Shown here: positions 18,239 to 26,110 of the stretch, in pieces | How the letters are laid out: every line of letters starts with the position of its first letter | Numbering within the stretch: the first letter of the stretch is position 1 | From: JAVBNH01 sp031551635 | GTDB lineage: Bacteria; Bacillota; Clostridia; Oscillospirales; Acutalibacteraceae | Length of the DNA stretch: 64,000 bases | Direction of reading: 5' to 3' | Assembly (NCBI GenBank): GCA_031551635.1 | Contig: JAVBNH010000032.1 | Span: 30,393-94,392 of the forward strand | Translations under genes and position numbers: made by a program | Notes under the pieces: model-generated | Told to the model about the DNA's origin: nothing | What the model saw: only the letters and a program-made list of their open reading frames with translations | Databases searched by the model: none

Positions 18239-18760
18239 TTATTTATTCGTCTTTGCGGTGAGGAACATCAGCATAATCCGGCTCTCGAGCTTGGGAGGAT
18301 GCTCAATGGAGCTTAAATCCTGACAATACTCGGCAAACTTTTCCATTATTTCGACACCACGCGCGGGATAAGCCATCTCTCTGCCTCTCATGCGTATTGA
18401 AACCTTTACCTTATTTCCGGCGGCAAGGAACTTGCGCGCATGCCCGACCTTTGTCTCAAGGTCATGGGTGTCAATGTTAAGAGAGAGCTTAATTTCTTTT
18501 GTATCAACGACATGTTGATTTTTTCTTGCGTCTTTTTCGCGCTTCGACTGCTCAAAGCGAAATTTGCCGTAGTCCATAATTTTACAGACCGGCGGCTTTG
18601 CCTGAGGCGCGATTTTTACAAGGTCAAGGTTTTTTTCCTCAGCCATTCTCATAGCTTGCACAGTCGGCATAATGCCCAGCTGCTCGCCATCGGGACCGAC
18701 AACCCTGATTTCCTTGTCGCGAATGTCTTCATTGATAAAAGTAGTAGCCTTAGTAGCGAT
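18239..18760 (-). CDS. infC: Translation initiation factor IF-3, ATC start codon
   Basis: IF-3 (173 residues) binds the 30S subunit, keeps it free of 50S and checks the start codon. INEDIRDKEIRVVGPDGEQLGIM opens the N-domain; the C-domain has KVSIRMRGREMAYPARG. No ATG, GTG or TTG is well placed. The only start that fits both the family N-terminus and a GGAGG site (9-bp spacing) is ATC at 18760, reading Ile-Ala-Thr-Lys. A longer reading to 18925 runs through the leader and its terminator hairpin and is not credible. Non-canonical AUU/AUC starts on infC are known to let IF-3 regulate itself. The gene heads the infC-rpmI-rplT operon. Confidence 0.93.
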   Translation of the reverse strand: MATKATTFINEDIRDKEIRVVGPDGEQLGIMPTVQAMRMAEEKNLDLVKIAPQAKPPVCKIMDYGKFRFEQSKREKDARKNQHVVDTKEIKLSLNIDTHDLETKVGHARKFLAAGNKVKVSIRMRGREMAYPARGVEIMEKFAEYCQDLSSIEHPPKLESRIMLMFLTAKTNK

Positions 18761-18908
18761 GCGGCAACACCTCCGAAAAAATAAACAAAAAGCGCGAAAC
18801 ATTTTCCGCGCTCCCAAATACATAAAACAAGCATAAAGCTGTTTTATCTGTATTAACCCTTCAGCAAAAAACCGAACAGGTGAGAGCGGCAAACCGTCTG
18901 CTTTGTTG
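18761..18908 (-). ncRNA. infC operon leader with attenuator (L20 leader type)
   Basis: About 148 nt lie between the predicted start site and the infC start. Near the 3' end AGCGCG (18807-18812) pairs with CGCGCT (18791-18796), followed by TTTTTG, an intrinsic terminator placed just before the SD. Upstream segments GGTTTGCCGCTCTCAC and GAAGGGTTAATAC resemble what I recall of the Rfam L20 leader of Firmicutes. Feedback by L20 through this attenuator is the expected mechanism. A covariance-model match was not run. Confidence 0.72.
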
Positions 18909-18915
18909 TTTTTAT

Positions 18916-18944
18916 AGTTTATCATCTTTTTTTTGCTTTGTCAA
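18916..18944 (-). promoter_or_regulatory. Promoter of infC operon
   Basis: A perfect -35 TTGACA (18944-18939) and -10 TAAACT (18921-18916) are separated by exactly 17 bp on the minus strand, directly upstream of the leader. Confidence 0.85.
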
Positions 18945-18980
18945 GTGTTTTTTTTATTTTTTTCTGATTTAGTAAAAGCA

Positions 18981-19006
18981 GAGCCGCTCCGTTTAAAGAG
19001 CGGCTC
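18981..19006 (-). terminator. Terminator of the dockerin LCAT-like gene
   Basis: A perfect 9-bp inverted repeat GAGCCGCTC / GAGCGGCTC with an 8-base loop lies 15 bp after the stop of the dockerin gene. It is followed on the minus strand by TGCTTTTACT. Confidence 0.8.
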
Positions 19007-19021
19007 CGGTAAAACTATTTA

Positions 19022-20854
19022 TCAGTCTTCTTTTATAACTTCATTTTTAACGAATTTCTCAAGCTGTGCAGAGACTCTGAGTATCTTTCTCGCCTCGCCC
19101 GCTGTTACCTCGCCGTCGCCGTTTAGGTCGGCATTCTTAAACGCTGCGCGGGTTAAGGTTATTAGCTCGGCGGAATGTCTCAAGGCAAGTCTCGCGTCGT
19201 TCGCGGTGATTATACCGTTGAGGTCAACGTCCCCGGTCTGATAGAACCGCTTGACATCCGTTGACTTGCGGGCATAAAGAGTCTCGGGTACTGCGTTTCT
19301 GTTGAAAACCATAAACTGTGGGAAATAGGGATCCTGATGAATGGTTCTCTCCTTATCAGCAAGCCCCAGCCAGGTCATGAAATAATAAATCGAATCGCTC
19401 TCATGGTTCCAATAGCCGTTCTTAAAGCCGTAGACAAACCAGGTATTTTCCGGCAGTGCGCAGGTCGAAGCGTCAACCTGTGCGCCGATAAACTGGCGAA
19501 GCCCGAAGGGGAAAAGGTTCTTTGCGCGGTCGGTATGGTCGTGACCGTCGTCAATAAGCTGGCTTGTCAACCCCTTGCCGACAAAAATGTCGTTAAGGAA
19601 GGCTGTTTCCGCGCCGTAGCCTGAATATCTTGTGTCAACAACACGGTCGCCCGTTTCAATTGTTCCGGACTTGGTAAAGGGAAGAGACTGCATACCGTAG
19701 CCTGAAACAACCGCGACATTAACGCCGGCTTTTTTCGCCGCAATGATATTTTCTGAGGCTCTGAACTGAATTGCATGGTATTCTTCTATCTGCGCTTTAA
19801 GAGTATTATTAATCGGCTGATGATTTGTTGTGGGATACATGAATGCCATAGCCTCGTCAAAATACTCGTACGGTACCATAGCCCACAGTCCGGGCATAAC
19901 GTTTATAAGCTCGCGTACCCAGATATTATAAATACGATCCTTTTCATGAATCAGATACAAGTCTACATTAGCAGCGCCGTCATATATTTCCCATTCATGA
20001 TTTAGTATTCTCGTGACAAGATAAAATGCTCCGGCGGTGATGACATTGTCTGGCAGGTCATTGATATAGCGAACCAGTCCGTTCGGGTCAATGTCAATTT
20101 TACCTCTGAATAAATCGCCGAAGATTGACGCGCCCATTGCGGCGGAGTCAAGGGTGACATAATTCTTGAGGTCGGACATAACGGCGTACTTGTCGAGATA
20201 AACACTCGCAACTATAGAGCCCATGCCCTCGGAAACCATGTTAACCTGTTTCGCGCCTGTCTGCTCCTTAACCTGCTTTACCATTTCTCTGAGCTCGGCA
20301 GCCCTTGTTATAGGGTCAAGACGCCAGTCACTTGAATAAACATAAACATTGTCCTCGCCAACAGCCTCGGCGTATATAAGTCCGACTTCGCCGGCGACCT
20401 GAGTCTGGAATTCCTTGTTATTTTCATAAAGTGACATCGGGTGAGCGACAATTGTGCCGTCAGCGTCATATGTGTTAAAGGACATAACGCCAACGCCGCC
20501 GTTTTGAGAGGTACCGTCAAAATTACATCTGACACCTGCAAACCAAGAGGTAATTTCAGGAATAGTAACCTCAGTGAAGGTTGAATATTCTCCCTCGAGT
20601 ATAAGTCCGATATATGTACCCAGATACTGACCGAACTTTACGTCAGTATTGATGTCCGGAGGGAAGACCTTTTCCCTTTTCGCGGAATCCGGATTCGCGT
20701 ATAAAACCGAATTTTTATAGCCCGGGATATATAAAACAGGGGTGACCTCGTCATTTCCTGCTGCGGAAACCGGGTAAGCTATCGAGGGTATTACAGCGAC
20801 CATAAGCATGACCATAAGGATGCTTACCGCTTTCTTTACCAATTTATTTCTCAT
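19022..20854 (-). CDS. Secreted dockerin protein with LCAT-like alpha/beta-hydrolase fold lacking the nucleophile
   Basis: A 610-residue secreted protein. The signal peptide ends around AYPVSAA (about 25-32). A lecithin:cholesterol acyltransferase-like domain follows, with VLYIPGY near 40 and the SSDWRLDP motif at 174-181. The nucleophile elbow reads NMVSEGMGSIVAS at 205-217 where relatives have GHSMG, so the catalytic Ser position (210) is Gly. A type I dockerin occupies 541-600 with two calcium loops (DVDLNGIITAND and DLNGDGEVTAGE) and DARxxLRxSAxL helices. The dockerin implies docking to a cohesin that is not in this window. The domain probably binds lipid or polymer rather than cleaving it, unless another residue serves as nucleophile. 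It has its own promoter and terminator. Confidence 0.82.
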   Translation of the reverse strand: MRNKLVKKAVSILMVMLMVAVIPSIAYPVSAAGNDEVTPVLYIPGYKNSVLYANPDSAKREKVFPPDINTDVKFGQYLGTYIGLILEGEYSTFTEVTIPEITSWFAGVRCNFDGTSQNGGVGVMSFNTYDADGTIVAHPMSLYENNKEFQTQVAGEVGLIYAEAVGEDNVYVYSSDWRLDPITRAAELREMVKQVKEQTGAKQVNMVSEGMGSIVASVYLDKYAVMSDLKNYVTLDSAAMGASIFGDLFRGKIDIDPNGLVRYINDLPDNVITAGAFYLVTRILNHEWEIYDGAANVDLYLIHEKDRIYNIWVRELINVMPGLWAMVPYEYFDEAMAFMYPTTNHQPINNTLKAQIEEYHAIQFRASENIIAAKKAGVNVAVVSGYGMQSLPFTKSGTIETGDRVVDTRYSGYGAETAFLNDIFVGKGLTSQLIDDGHDHTDRAKNLFPFGLRQFIGAQVDASTCALPENTWFVYGFKNGYWNHESDSIYYFMTWLGLADKERTIHQDPYFPQFMVFNRNAVPETLYARKSTDVKRFYQTGDVDLNGIITANDARLALRHSAELITLTRAAFKNADLNGDGEVTAGEARKILRVSAQLEKFVKNEVIKED

Positions 20855-20895
20855 ATTATATCCTCCTTAGAAGAAAAAGATGTGTATTCCGTATC

Positions 20896-20924
20896 ATTAT
20901 ACACTAAGCTTGTCAGAATTTCAA
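20896..20924 (-). promoter_or_regulatory. Promoter of the dockerin LCAT-like gene
   Basis: On the minus strand TTGAAA (20924-20919) and TATAAT (20901-20896) are 17 bp apart. An AGGAGG site lies between this promoter and the ATG at 20854. Confidence 0.8.
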
Positions 20925-21049
20925 CTGTTAATATTAAAAAAATCAAAATAAACAGTATTTACCTATAAATTATATAAAAATTAACAATTTATTGATATTT
21001 GGAAAACAAAACGAAAAGGAGCTGAGTGAATGATGATTTATTCTGCCGA

Positions 21050-21077
21050 CATTTACTGTACACTGCACACTTTTACA
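21050..21077 (-). repeat. Short degenerate heptamer array at galE 3' end
   Basis: On the minus strand a 7-bp period runs through TGTAAAA, GTGTGCA, GTGTACA and GTAAATG. The galE TAA stop lies in the first unit. Units are related but not identical. Confidence 0.5.
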
Positions 21078-22089
21078 AAGCATATCCATTCGGGTTTTTC
21101 GTCTGCCATCTCCACGCGTCGGCGCACATCGTCCTGAGGTCTCTTTCAGCTGACCAGCCGAGCTCCCTCATTGCCTTAGAAGCGTCGGAGTAAGAAACAA
21201 CCACATCGCCCGCGCGTCTGTCGTGAAACTCATATTTAATACTGATATTGTTTGCTTCCTCAAAAGCTTTTATCACCTCGAGGACGCTGCAGCCTTTGCC
21301 TGTTCCGAGGTTGTAGGTATCAACTCCGCTCTTGCCGAGAACCCTTTGCAGTGCCTTTATATGACCGAGAGAGAGGTCAACAACATGGATATAATCCCTG
21401 ATGCAGGTGCCGTCCGGAGTGTCGTAATCGTTGCCGTATACCGACAGAAAGGGCAGCTTGCCTATAGCGACCTGAGTAATATAGGGCATTAGATTTGTCG
21501 GTATGCAGTTCGGGTCCTCGCCTATCAAACCGCTTTCATGAGCGCCGATTGGGTTAAAATAACGAAGAATTGAAACCGACCACTCGTTGTCGGAGACAAA
21601 TGTATCGCGCAGAATAGTCTCCATATAGAGCTTTGTTGTGCCATATGGGTTAATCGTTCCGCCGACAGGCATATCCTCAAACAGCGGCGCGGTATTATTA
21701 ATACCGTAGACTGTCGCCGAGGAGCTGAAAACGATTTTCTTGCAACCCTTTTCGCTCATCACTTGAAGCAGGTTAACGGTGCCGCCGATATTATTGTCAT
21801 AATATTCGAGCGGCGAGGAAAGTGAGTTATTAGGAGACTTCAAGGCGGCGAAATGAATGACCGCGTCTATTTTTTCCTGGTCAAATATCGCCCTGAGAGC
21901 CTCGCCGTCCCTTATATCACAGCGGTAAAAGGGGAAATTCTTCCCTGTTATTTCGCGAACCCTGTCAAGCGAAACACTGTGAGAGTTCGACAGATTATCA
22001 AGAACAACAATGTCAAAACCTGCCTCAAGCAGCTCAACGCAGGTGTGGGAGCCGATAAAGCCGGCGCCGCCTGTAACTAAAACAGACAT
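21073..22089 (-). CDS. galE: UDP-glucose 4-epimerase
   Basis: An extended short-chain dehydrogenase that interconverts UDP-glucose and UDP-galactose with tightly bound NAD. It has the GGAGFIGS nucleotide motif at the N-terminus, FSSSATVYG, and YGTTKLYME with the catalytic Tyr and Lys. The chosen ATG at 22089 gives MSVLVTGGAGFIGS with SD GAAGGGA; an upstream in-frame TTG at 22107 is less likely. It follows the SpoIID-like gene by 20 bp and may supply UDP-galactose for surface glycans made with these surface proteins. Confidence 0.95.
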   Translation of the reverse strand: MSVLVTGGAGFIGSHTCVELLEAGFDIVVLDNLSNSHSVSLDRVREITGKNFPFYRCDIRDGEALRAIFDQEKIDAVIHFAALKSPNNSLSSPLEYYDNNIGGTVNLLQVMSEKGCKKIVFSSSATVYGINNTAPLFEDMPVGGTINPYGTTKLYMETILRDTFVSDNEWSVSILRYFNPIGAHESGLIGEDPNCIPTNLMPYITQVAIGKLPFLSVYGNDYDTPDGTCIRDYIHVVDLSLGHIKALQRVLGKSGVDTYNLGTGKGCSVLEVIKAFEEANNISIKYEFHDRRAGDVVVSYSDASKAMRELGWSAERDLRTMCADAWRWQTKNPNGYAL

Positions 22090-22109
22090 GATAAACAATC
22101 CCTTCAATT

Positions 22110-23420
22110 TTACTTATAATACTCAATCACAGCGCAATGTGACTTGATTTTATATTCAAAAATGTGCTCCCGCAGAATCTGCCCGGCTCGCTGCGGAATA
22201 ATCTGGTCGCCTATACGCATCGATGTGATATAGCCTATATTATTATTGACCGCGCCGTCATGCGCAAGAATCTCAAACCAGTCCGCAGGGTTGTCGGAGA
22301 GCTTGATTTCATTCTTCAGCACGCTTGTCCGCCCTGTCCTGATTTTTTCGTTGAATTTTTCAATTATTTCGCGAATTTCGTCAGCGGTAAAAATTTTGAC
22401 GCTGAGATATTCGCCTGAAAGCCTGTCAAAGTAGCTGTTAACGGGCGCGAGATAAGGATAGTTGCTGCCGCCCCAGACCTCGGAAGGGTTTGAGGTAATA
22501 CCCGCGGAGGTGCTGCCGAAAACCGCTGTCGCCGGCTCTCCGTTATAAAGCAAATACTGCCCCCAGACCTCCCGCACAGCATTTTTCACTGATTGGTCAA
22601 CCTTGTCATAAGATGAGGTATAGGCGAGATTCTTTACTTTATAATTAGCCGCGACAATATTTGTATAAGCCACAACTACCTGAGCCTTGAGCGCTTCGAA
22701 CGCCAGCGGGTCGCTGCCGATTTCCTGCTGAGTGACGCGCCCGAGTATCTCCTCCATGCTGACGCTCTGCCCGTTCGGCATGGTTGCCGTCGCGGGAGGA
22801 TTGTTGATTACAAGAGAGAGCCCCCTGTAATAATATCCAAGAATCCAGGTGTAGGAATAGTTCCAGTTTTTCGCCAGATACAGCGCGCCTGTCTGGCTCA
22901 TACCAACGCCGTGACCGTAGCCGTATGTAATAAACGCGAAGGTACCGGATTTTTTTTCAAACTGCGGCACCGCCGGGAGAGGAAACTCGAGATGCTGTGT
23001 CGCGGGAGCGCTTGTCACGCCGCCCTTGCCGGTGGTGGGGTTCTCAGGATTTGTCACAGGAGGGGTCTGCGGGCTTTCGAGAACCTGAATAATAATCTTT
23101 GAAATCCGCTGACCGTAATATATGTCGGGAATTGTCGCAAGCTCCGCGGAAACGCGCAATATAAGCCTTGCATCCATCGCCGAAACCATTGAATCAAGGT
23201 CAACATCCGCTGCCCAGATAACCTGCGGCAAGCTCGTTTTTTTCATCTCCGCCGACAAAAGCAAAGCCTCTCGCGCGTCAAGCGCATTTATGTAACCGTC
23301 CAGATTGACATCACCCTTACGTATCAGGCTGTCAACCATTTCCGTCCCTGAAGCCGATGCATAAATAAATCCGAAAATCACGGCAAAAGCGACAAAGAGT
23401 GAAATTATTCTGTTTTTCAT
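22110..23420 (-). CDS. Secreted dockerin protein with permuted SpoIID/LytB domain
   Basis: A 436-residue secreted protein with a signal peptide (about 1-24) and a dockerin at 36-97 (GDVNLDGYINALDAREAL, then ADVDLDSMVSAMDARLIL). A Pro/Thr linker precedes a SpoIID-type domain. SpoIID is a lytic transglycosylase of denuded glycan strands. Here the element GYGHGVGMSQTGAL, normally the C-terminal end of the domain, comes first at 167-180. The catalytic-Glu segment FEALKAQVVVAYT (241-253), GSTSAGITSNPSEVWGG (302-318) and YPYLAPV follow, so the fold appears circularly permuted. All key motifs are kept, so it may be active. It sits 34 bp behind the CinA-like gene and 20 bp before galE. Confidence 0.85.
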   Translation of the reverse strand: MKNRIISLFVAFAVIFGFIYASASGTEMVDSLIRKGDVNLDGYINALDAREALLLSAEMKKTSLPQVIWAADVDLDSMVSAMDARLILRVSAELATIPDIYYGQRISKIIIQVLESPQTPPVTNPENPTTGKGGVTSAPATQHLEFPLPAVPQFEKKSGTFAFITYGYGHGVGMSQTGALYLAKNWNYSYTWILGYYYRGLSLVINNPPATATMPNGQSVSMEEILGRVTQQEIGSDPLAFEALKAQVVVAYTNIVAANYKVKNLAYTSSYDKVDQSVKNAVREVWGQYLLYNGEPATAVFGSTSAGITSNPSEVWGGSNYPYLAPVNSYFDRLSGEYLSVKIFTADEIREIIEKFNEKIRTGRTSVLKNEIKLSDNPADWFEILAHDGAVNNNIGYITSMRIGDQIIPQRAGQILREHIFEYKIKSHCAVIEYYK

Positions 23421-23454
23421 TTAGAACCACTCCAAGCAATGCAAAAAATATAAG

Positions 23455-24429
23455 CTAGCGTCGTCTTAAAATAGGGTTTTCATCAAAAAGTCTCTTTTTT
23501 AAAAGTGAAAATAATTCCTCCACAGCCCTGAGCAAAAACTCATCCACCGCTTCGTCTTTTTGAGCCGTAAGCGAAGCGCAGCTTGCGGTTTTTCTGCTCG
23601 TCACTGCGAAATAAAGCTTCAGCTCCTTGCCCTCAAGGGTGTTGGAGGTAAAAATATTCGAGAGGGCTATACCATAAGGGCAATCCATTTCCCTCGCTGA
23701 GTATATCGCGAGCTTGACAACATAGTCCTTGGGGCTTTCCTTTGACCTCGCCTGAGCTTGCTTGCTCATTCTGAAATATCTGTAAAAGCCGTCCAGCCTT
23801 GCGCCCTCGCCACAGATAAAATCCATCGCCGGGGTGTTCGCTATAGCCACCTGAGCGCCCGCGTCCGCTAAGATTTCACAGATGTCGGCATGAGAAAACA
23901 AAGCGCGTGTCTCTTTTTTATCGCTGTCGCCGCTAATACCGGAGAGATATGAGATTATTTGAGAATTAAACATCTCGGTCGTGATTTTTTCGTCATAAGG
24001 CAGGAACATTATGTATCTTGAACCGGCTTTGATTGAGAAGCCGGGGTAAAGCCCGTTTTTCGGAATAAAGAGCGCGGCACCGACAGGCAGCTCCGAATGC
24101 ACAGAAGCCTCCCTTGAGAGAAGGTCGACATCTCCCAGCTCCTCGAGAGCGAGGTTATAAACATCAAAACGGTGCTCGGTCTTTATATGGAGCGCTTTGA
24201 AAAGCATCTCCTTGGTTTCGCGATAGCTGTTCAGCGATGAAAAGATAACAACCATGTCGGATTTTCTCAACGCCAGGTCAAGAGGGCTTGCCATATCCGC
24301 AACGCTCAGGTAATCGGAAAAGGGGATAACATCGCGCGAGTACGGCCGAAAAGCAGCGGCTACTTTTGTGCGAAGAATCAAGGTGGATTTCACAGACTGC
24401 GAATCAACAGAAAAAAGCCTGATTTGCAT
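23455..24429 (-). CDS. Degenerate CinA-like protein in the sortase cluster
   Basis: A 324-residue cytosolic protein without a clear named family. By eye it has the layout of CinA. A MoCF-like N-terminal part shows MVVIFSSLNSYRETKEMLFKAL (59-80) and LPVGAALFIPKNGLYPGF (114-131), followed by MFLPYDEKITTEMF, echoing CinA's MPxGA, APGF and LPGxPxEM segments. The C-terminal part (about 185-310) follows the PncC pattern, but TAESCTGG is replaced by IANTPAMDF, losing the catalytic Ser. I infer a catalytically dead CinA paralogue, possibly a nucleotide sensor. It lies between sortase genes and the dockerin-SpoIID gene, with a true pncC just beyond the sortases. Homology is tentative. Confidence 0.5.
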   Translation of the reverse strand: MQIRLFSVDSQSVKSTLILRTKVAAAFRPYSRDVIPFSDYLSVADMASPLDLALRKSDMVVIFSSLNSYRETKEMLFKALHIKTEHRFDVYNLALEELGDVDLLSREASVHSELPVGAALFIPKNGLYPGFSIKAGSRYIMFLPYDEKITTEMFNSQIISYLSGISGDSDKKETRALFSHADICEILADAGAQVAIANTPAMDFICGEGARLDGFYRYFRMSKQAQARSKESPKDYVVKLAIYSAREMDCPYGIALSNIFTSNTLEGKELKLYFAVTSRKTASCASLTAQKDEAVDEFLLRAVEELFSLLKKRLFDENPILRRR

Positions 24430-24450
24430 TAATTGCCCTACCTTTCGTAC

Positions 24451-24484
24451 TGGATGCTAGATACTAGATTCTAGATACTAGATG
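24451..24484 (+). repeat. Heptamer array TAGATAC/TAGATTC with TGGTCG flank
   Basis: Five 7-bp units (first TGGATGC, then TAGATAC, TAGATTC and repeats) end in TAGATG followed by TGGTCG. TAGATAC and TAGATGC are the opposite-strand equivalents of the TAGTATC and TAGCATC units at 7274-7364. It lies between the CinA-like gene and the upstream sortase gene. Confidence 0.85.
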
Positions 24485-24528
24485 TGGTCGTGTTTATGCA
24501 TTCTTGGTCACTTAAAACATTCTTACTA

Positions 24529-26043
24529 TTAATAATAATCATTCGGATACCATCTCGGGGGGTCTATGGCATAGTTATTTTTTGTCTTTTTCTTGTCATA
24601 CCAATACTGCGGATAGCGCGGGTCGGGATTGACAACAGCAAGTGAGGTGTCAACCGATTCATCCTCGCCGCCTCTGAGAAGTCTCGCTAATAGAACAATT
24701 CTCGCGGTGAGTTTTTTGTTATTATAAACATTGTCAAGACAAGTGGAAAGAGTCAGGAATCTGTCGCCGTATTCTATGTCAACCCCTGTTGTATACAGCT
24801 TCTTCTGGTCGAAAACAACGAGAAAATCTCTCAGACATTCCTCGCTCGGAAAATCCGGCATGATATAATCAAAAACATAGCCGTTATCATGTGCCGGTGT
24901 GTCATTGGTAATAATTACACCGTAGATTTTATATTTATTGACGCTGAACATAGTGCTGTAAGTGATGGTGGGGTTTGCCTTAAAAGCCTCAACCTTCATA
25001 TAGTCCTCAAGTATAGCGAACTGCAAGCCGTCCTTCATGTTATGCCCGTGGATAACGCTGTTCATGCTGCCGTCATTTTTTCTGCAGTTTGCGTCAAGGA
25101 AGGGGGCGCCGTGGGTTGATTCCTTTTTAAAATAGTCATGCTTCAGATAATATTTGTTGTCAGTCGCTTGCAAGATCGACATTTCCGCGCTTCTGCCGAT
25201 TCCTTTAAGCCATAAATAACCGACAAAATCCGTATTACCGGCATATAAACGAACATGCGCGTCAAGAAGCCCTTCAGGAAAATCGATATCGGGATAATCA
25301 AGCCTCGGGTCTGGCCCGGAAGGGTCAACCTCTTCTATTTTCGGTATAATTGTGTTAATATATGCCTCATAAGCATATTGCACTATGGGTACAAGCGCAC
25401 CGATTAACACAGCGATAAAAACAAATCCGGACAATTTACTGATAACCGTTCTTCTGTCGTCACCCTTAACAGGGAAAACCGACCTTAAAAAGCGGGAAAA
25501 AATATTGCCTTTTTTCTTCTTTTTGACCTTTTTATTATATGTGACCTCGTAATTGTCGCTGAAATCCTCAAAGCTGTCATCGTTTGCTGAGAATGACGCT
25601 TTTTTTTCACCCCTCGGAGCATTCTCCTGAGACGAGGGCTTGCTGCTGTAAACGCCGTTATTAATGTTTGCGTCCGCGTCGAAGATAACCCTCTGTCCGT
25701 TTGTGTTAACAGGGGGTTTTGCGGCTTTTTCAGAGCGCTTCTCTTCCTCGCGCATACCCAGGGCTTTGTCGTCATAAACAAGCCTGTGCCCATGCGGGAG
25801 TTTTTCGTCAGCTTTTTTCTCTGCTTCCGATTTTTTCTCGCGGCTTCTCAGGGGGTTGTTGTCATCAATAAATGACCTGCTGCGGTATTTTTCAGATTTA
25901 AAATCGTCATATGCCGCCGCCGTATCGACCTGATACTTATCCGCAAGACTCAGAATTCCCTCGTCGTCGCTGTCGTTTCCGGCAAATTCAGCTAATATAT
26001 TATCGACTTCCGCGTCGTTATTAGAATTGCGGCTGTTATTCAT
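24529..26043 (-). CDS. Class B sortase with long cytosolic N-terminal region
   Basis: A 504-residue membrane transpeptidase. Residues 1-195 are charged, low-complexity and cytosolic, ending in a Lys cluster (171-178). One membrane helix spans about 206-226. The sortase B domain follows with His334 in VIHGHNMKDG, Cys435 in LTLSTC and Arg448 in LTARIVLLAR, so it should be active in attaching proteins or assembling polymers outside. A tail of about 45 residues contains NPDPRYPQYWY, shared with the neighbouring sortase. Usual sortases have short N-termini, so the 195-residue inner region is odd. No protein in this window carries an obvious LPXTG or NPQTN signal. Confidence 0.92.
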   Translation of the reverse strand: MNNSRNSNNDAEVDNILAEFAGNDSDDEGILSLADKYQVDTAAAYDDFKSEKYRSRSFIDDNNPLRSREKKSEAEKKADEKLPHGHRLVYDDKALGMREEEKRSEKAAKPPVNTNGQRVIFDADANINNGVYSSKPSSQENAPRGEKKASFSANDDSFEDFSDNYEVTYNKKVKKKKKGNIFSRFLRSVFPVKGDDRRTVISKLSGFVFIAVLIGALVPIVQYAYEAYINTIIPKIEEVDPSGPDPRLDYPDIDFPEGLLDAHVRLYAGNTDFVGYLWLKGIGRSAEMSILQATDNKYYLKHDYFKKESTHGAPFLDANCRKNDGSMNSVIHGHNMKDGLQFAILEDYMKVEAFKANPTITYSTMFSVNKYKIYGVIITNDTPAHDNGYVFDYIMPDFPSEECLRDFLVVFDQKKLYTTGVDIEYGDRFLTLSTCLDNVYNNKKLTARIVLLARLLRGGEDESVDTSLAVVNPDPRYPQYWYDKKKTKNNYAIDPPRWYPNDYY

Positions 26044-26057
26044 ATTGTCCTCATACC

Positions 26058-26106
26058 TTTACAATTCACTATTCATTATTCACTATTAACTATTAACAAT
26101 TAATTA
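26058..26106 (-). repeat. AT-type heptamer array between the sortase genes
   Basis: On the minus strand seven consecutive 7-bp units of the form TARTKAA (for example TAGTGAA and TAATGAA) fill most of the 67-bp gap between the two sortase genes. Nearly every unit starts with a stop codon. Unlike 7274-7364 the units contain no C. Confidence 0.85.
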
Positions 26107-26110
26107 TGTA

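Noticed and set aside
18761..18925. Longer infC reading starting at 18925
   Set aside because: The extra 55 residues translate the leader and its terminator hairpin and have no match to IF-3 N-termini.
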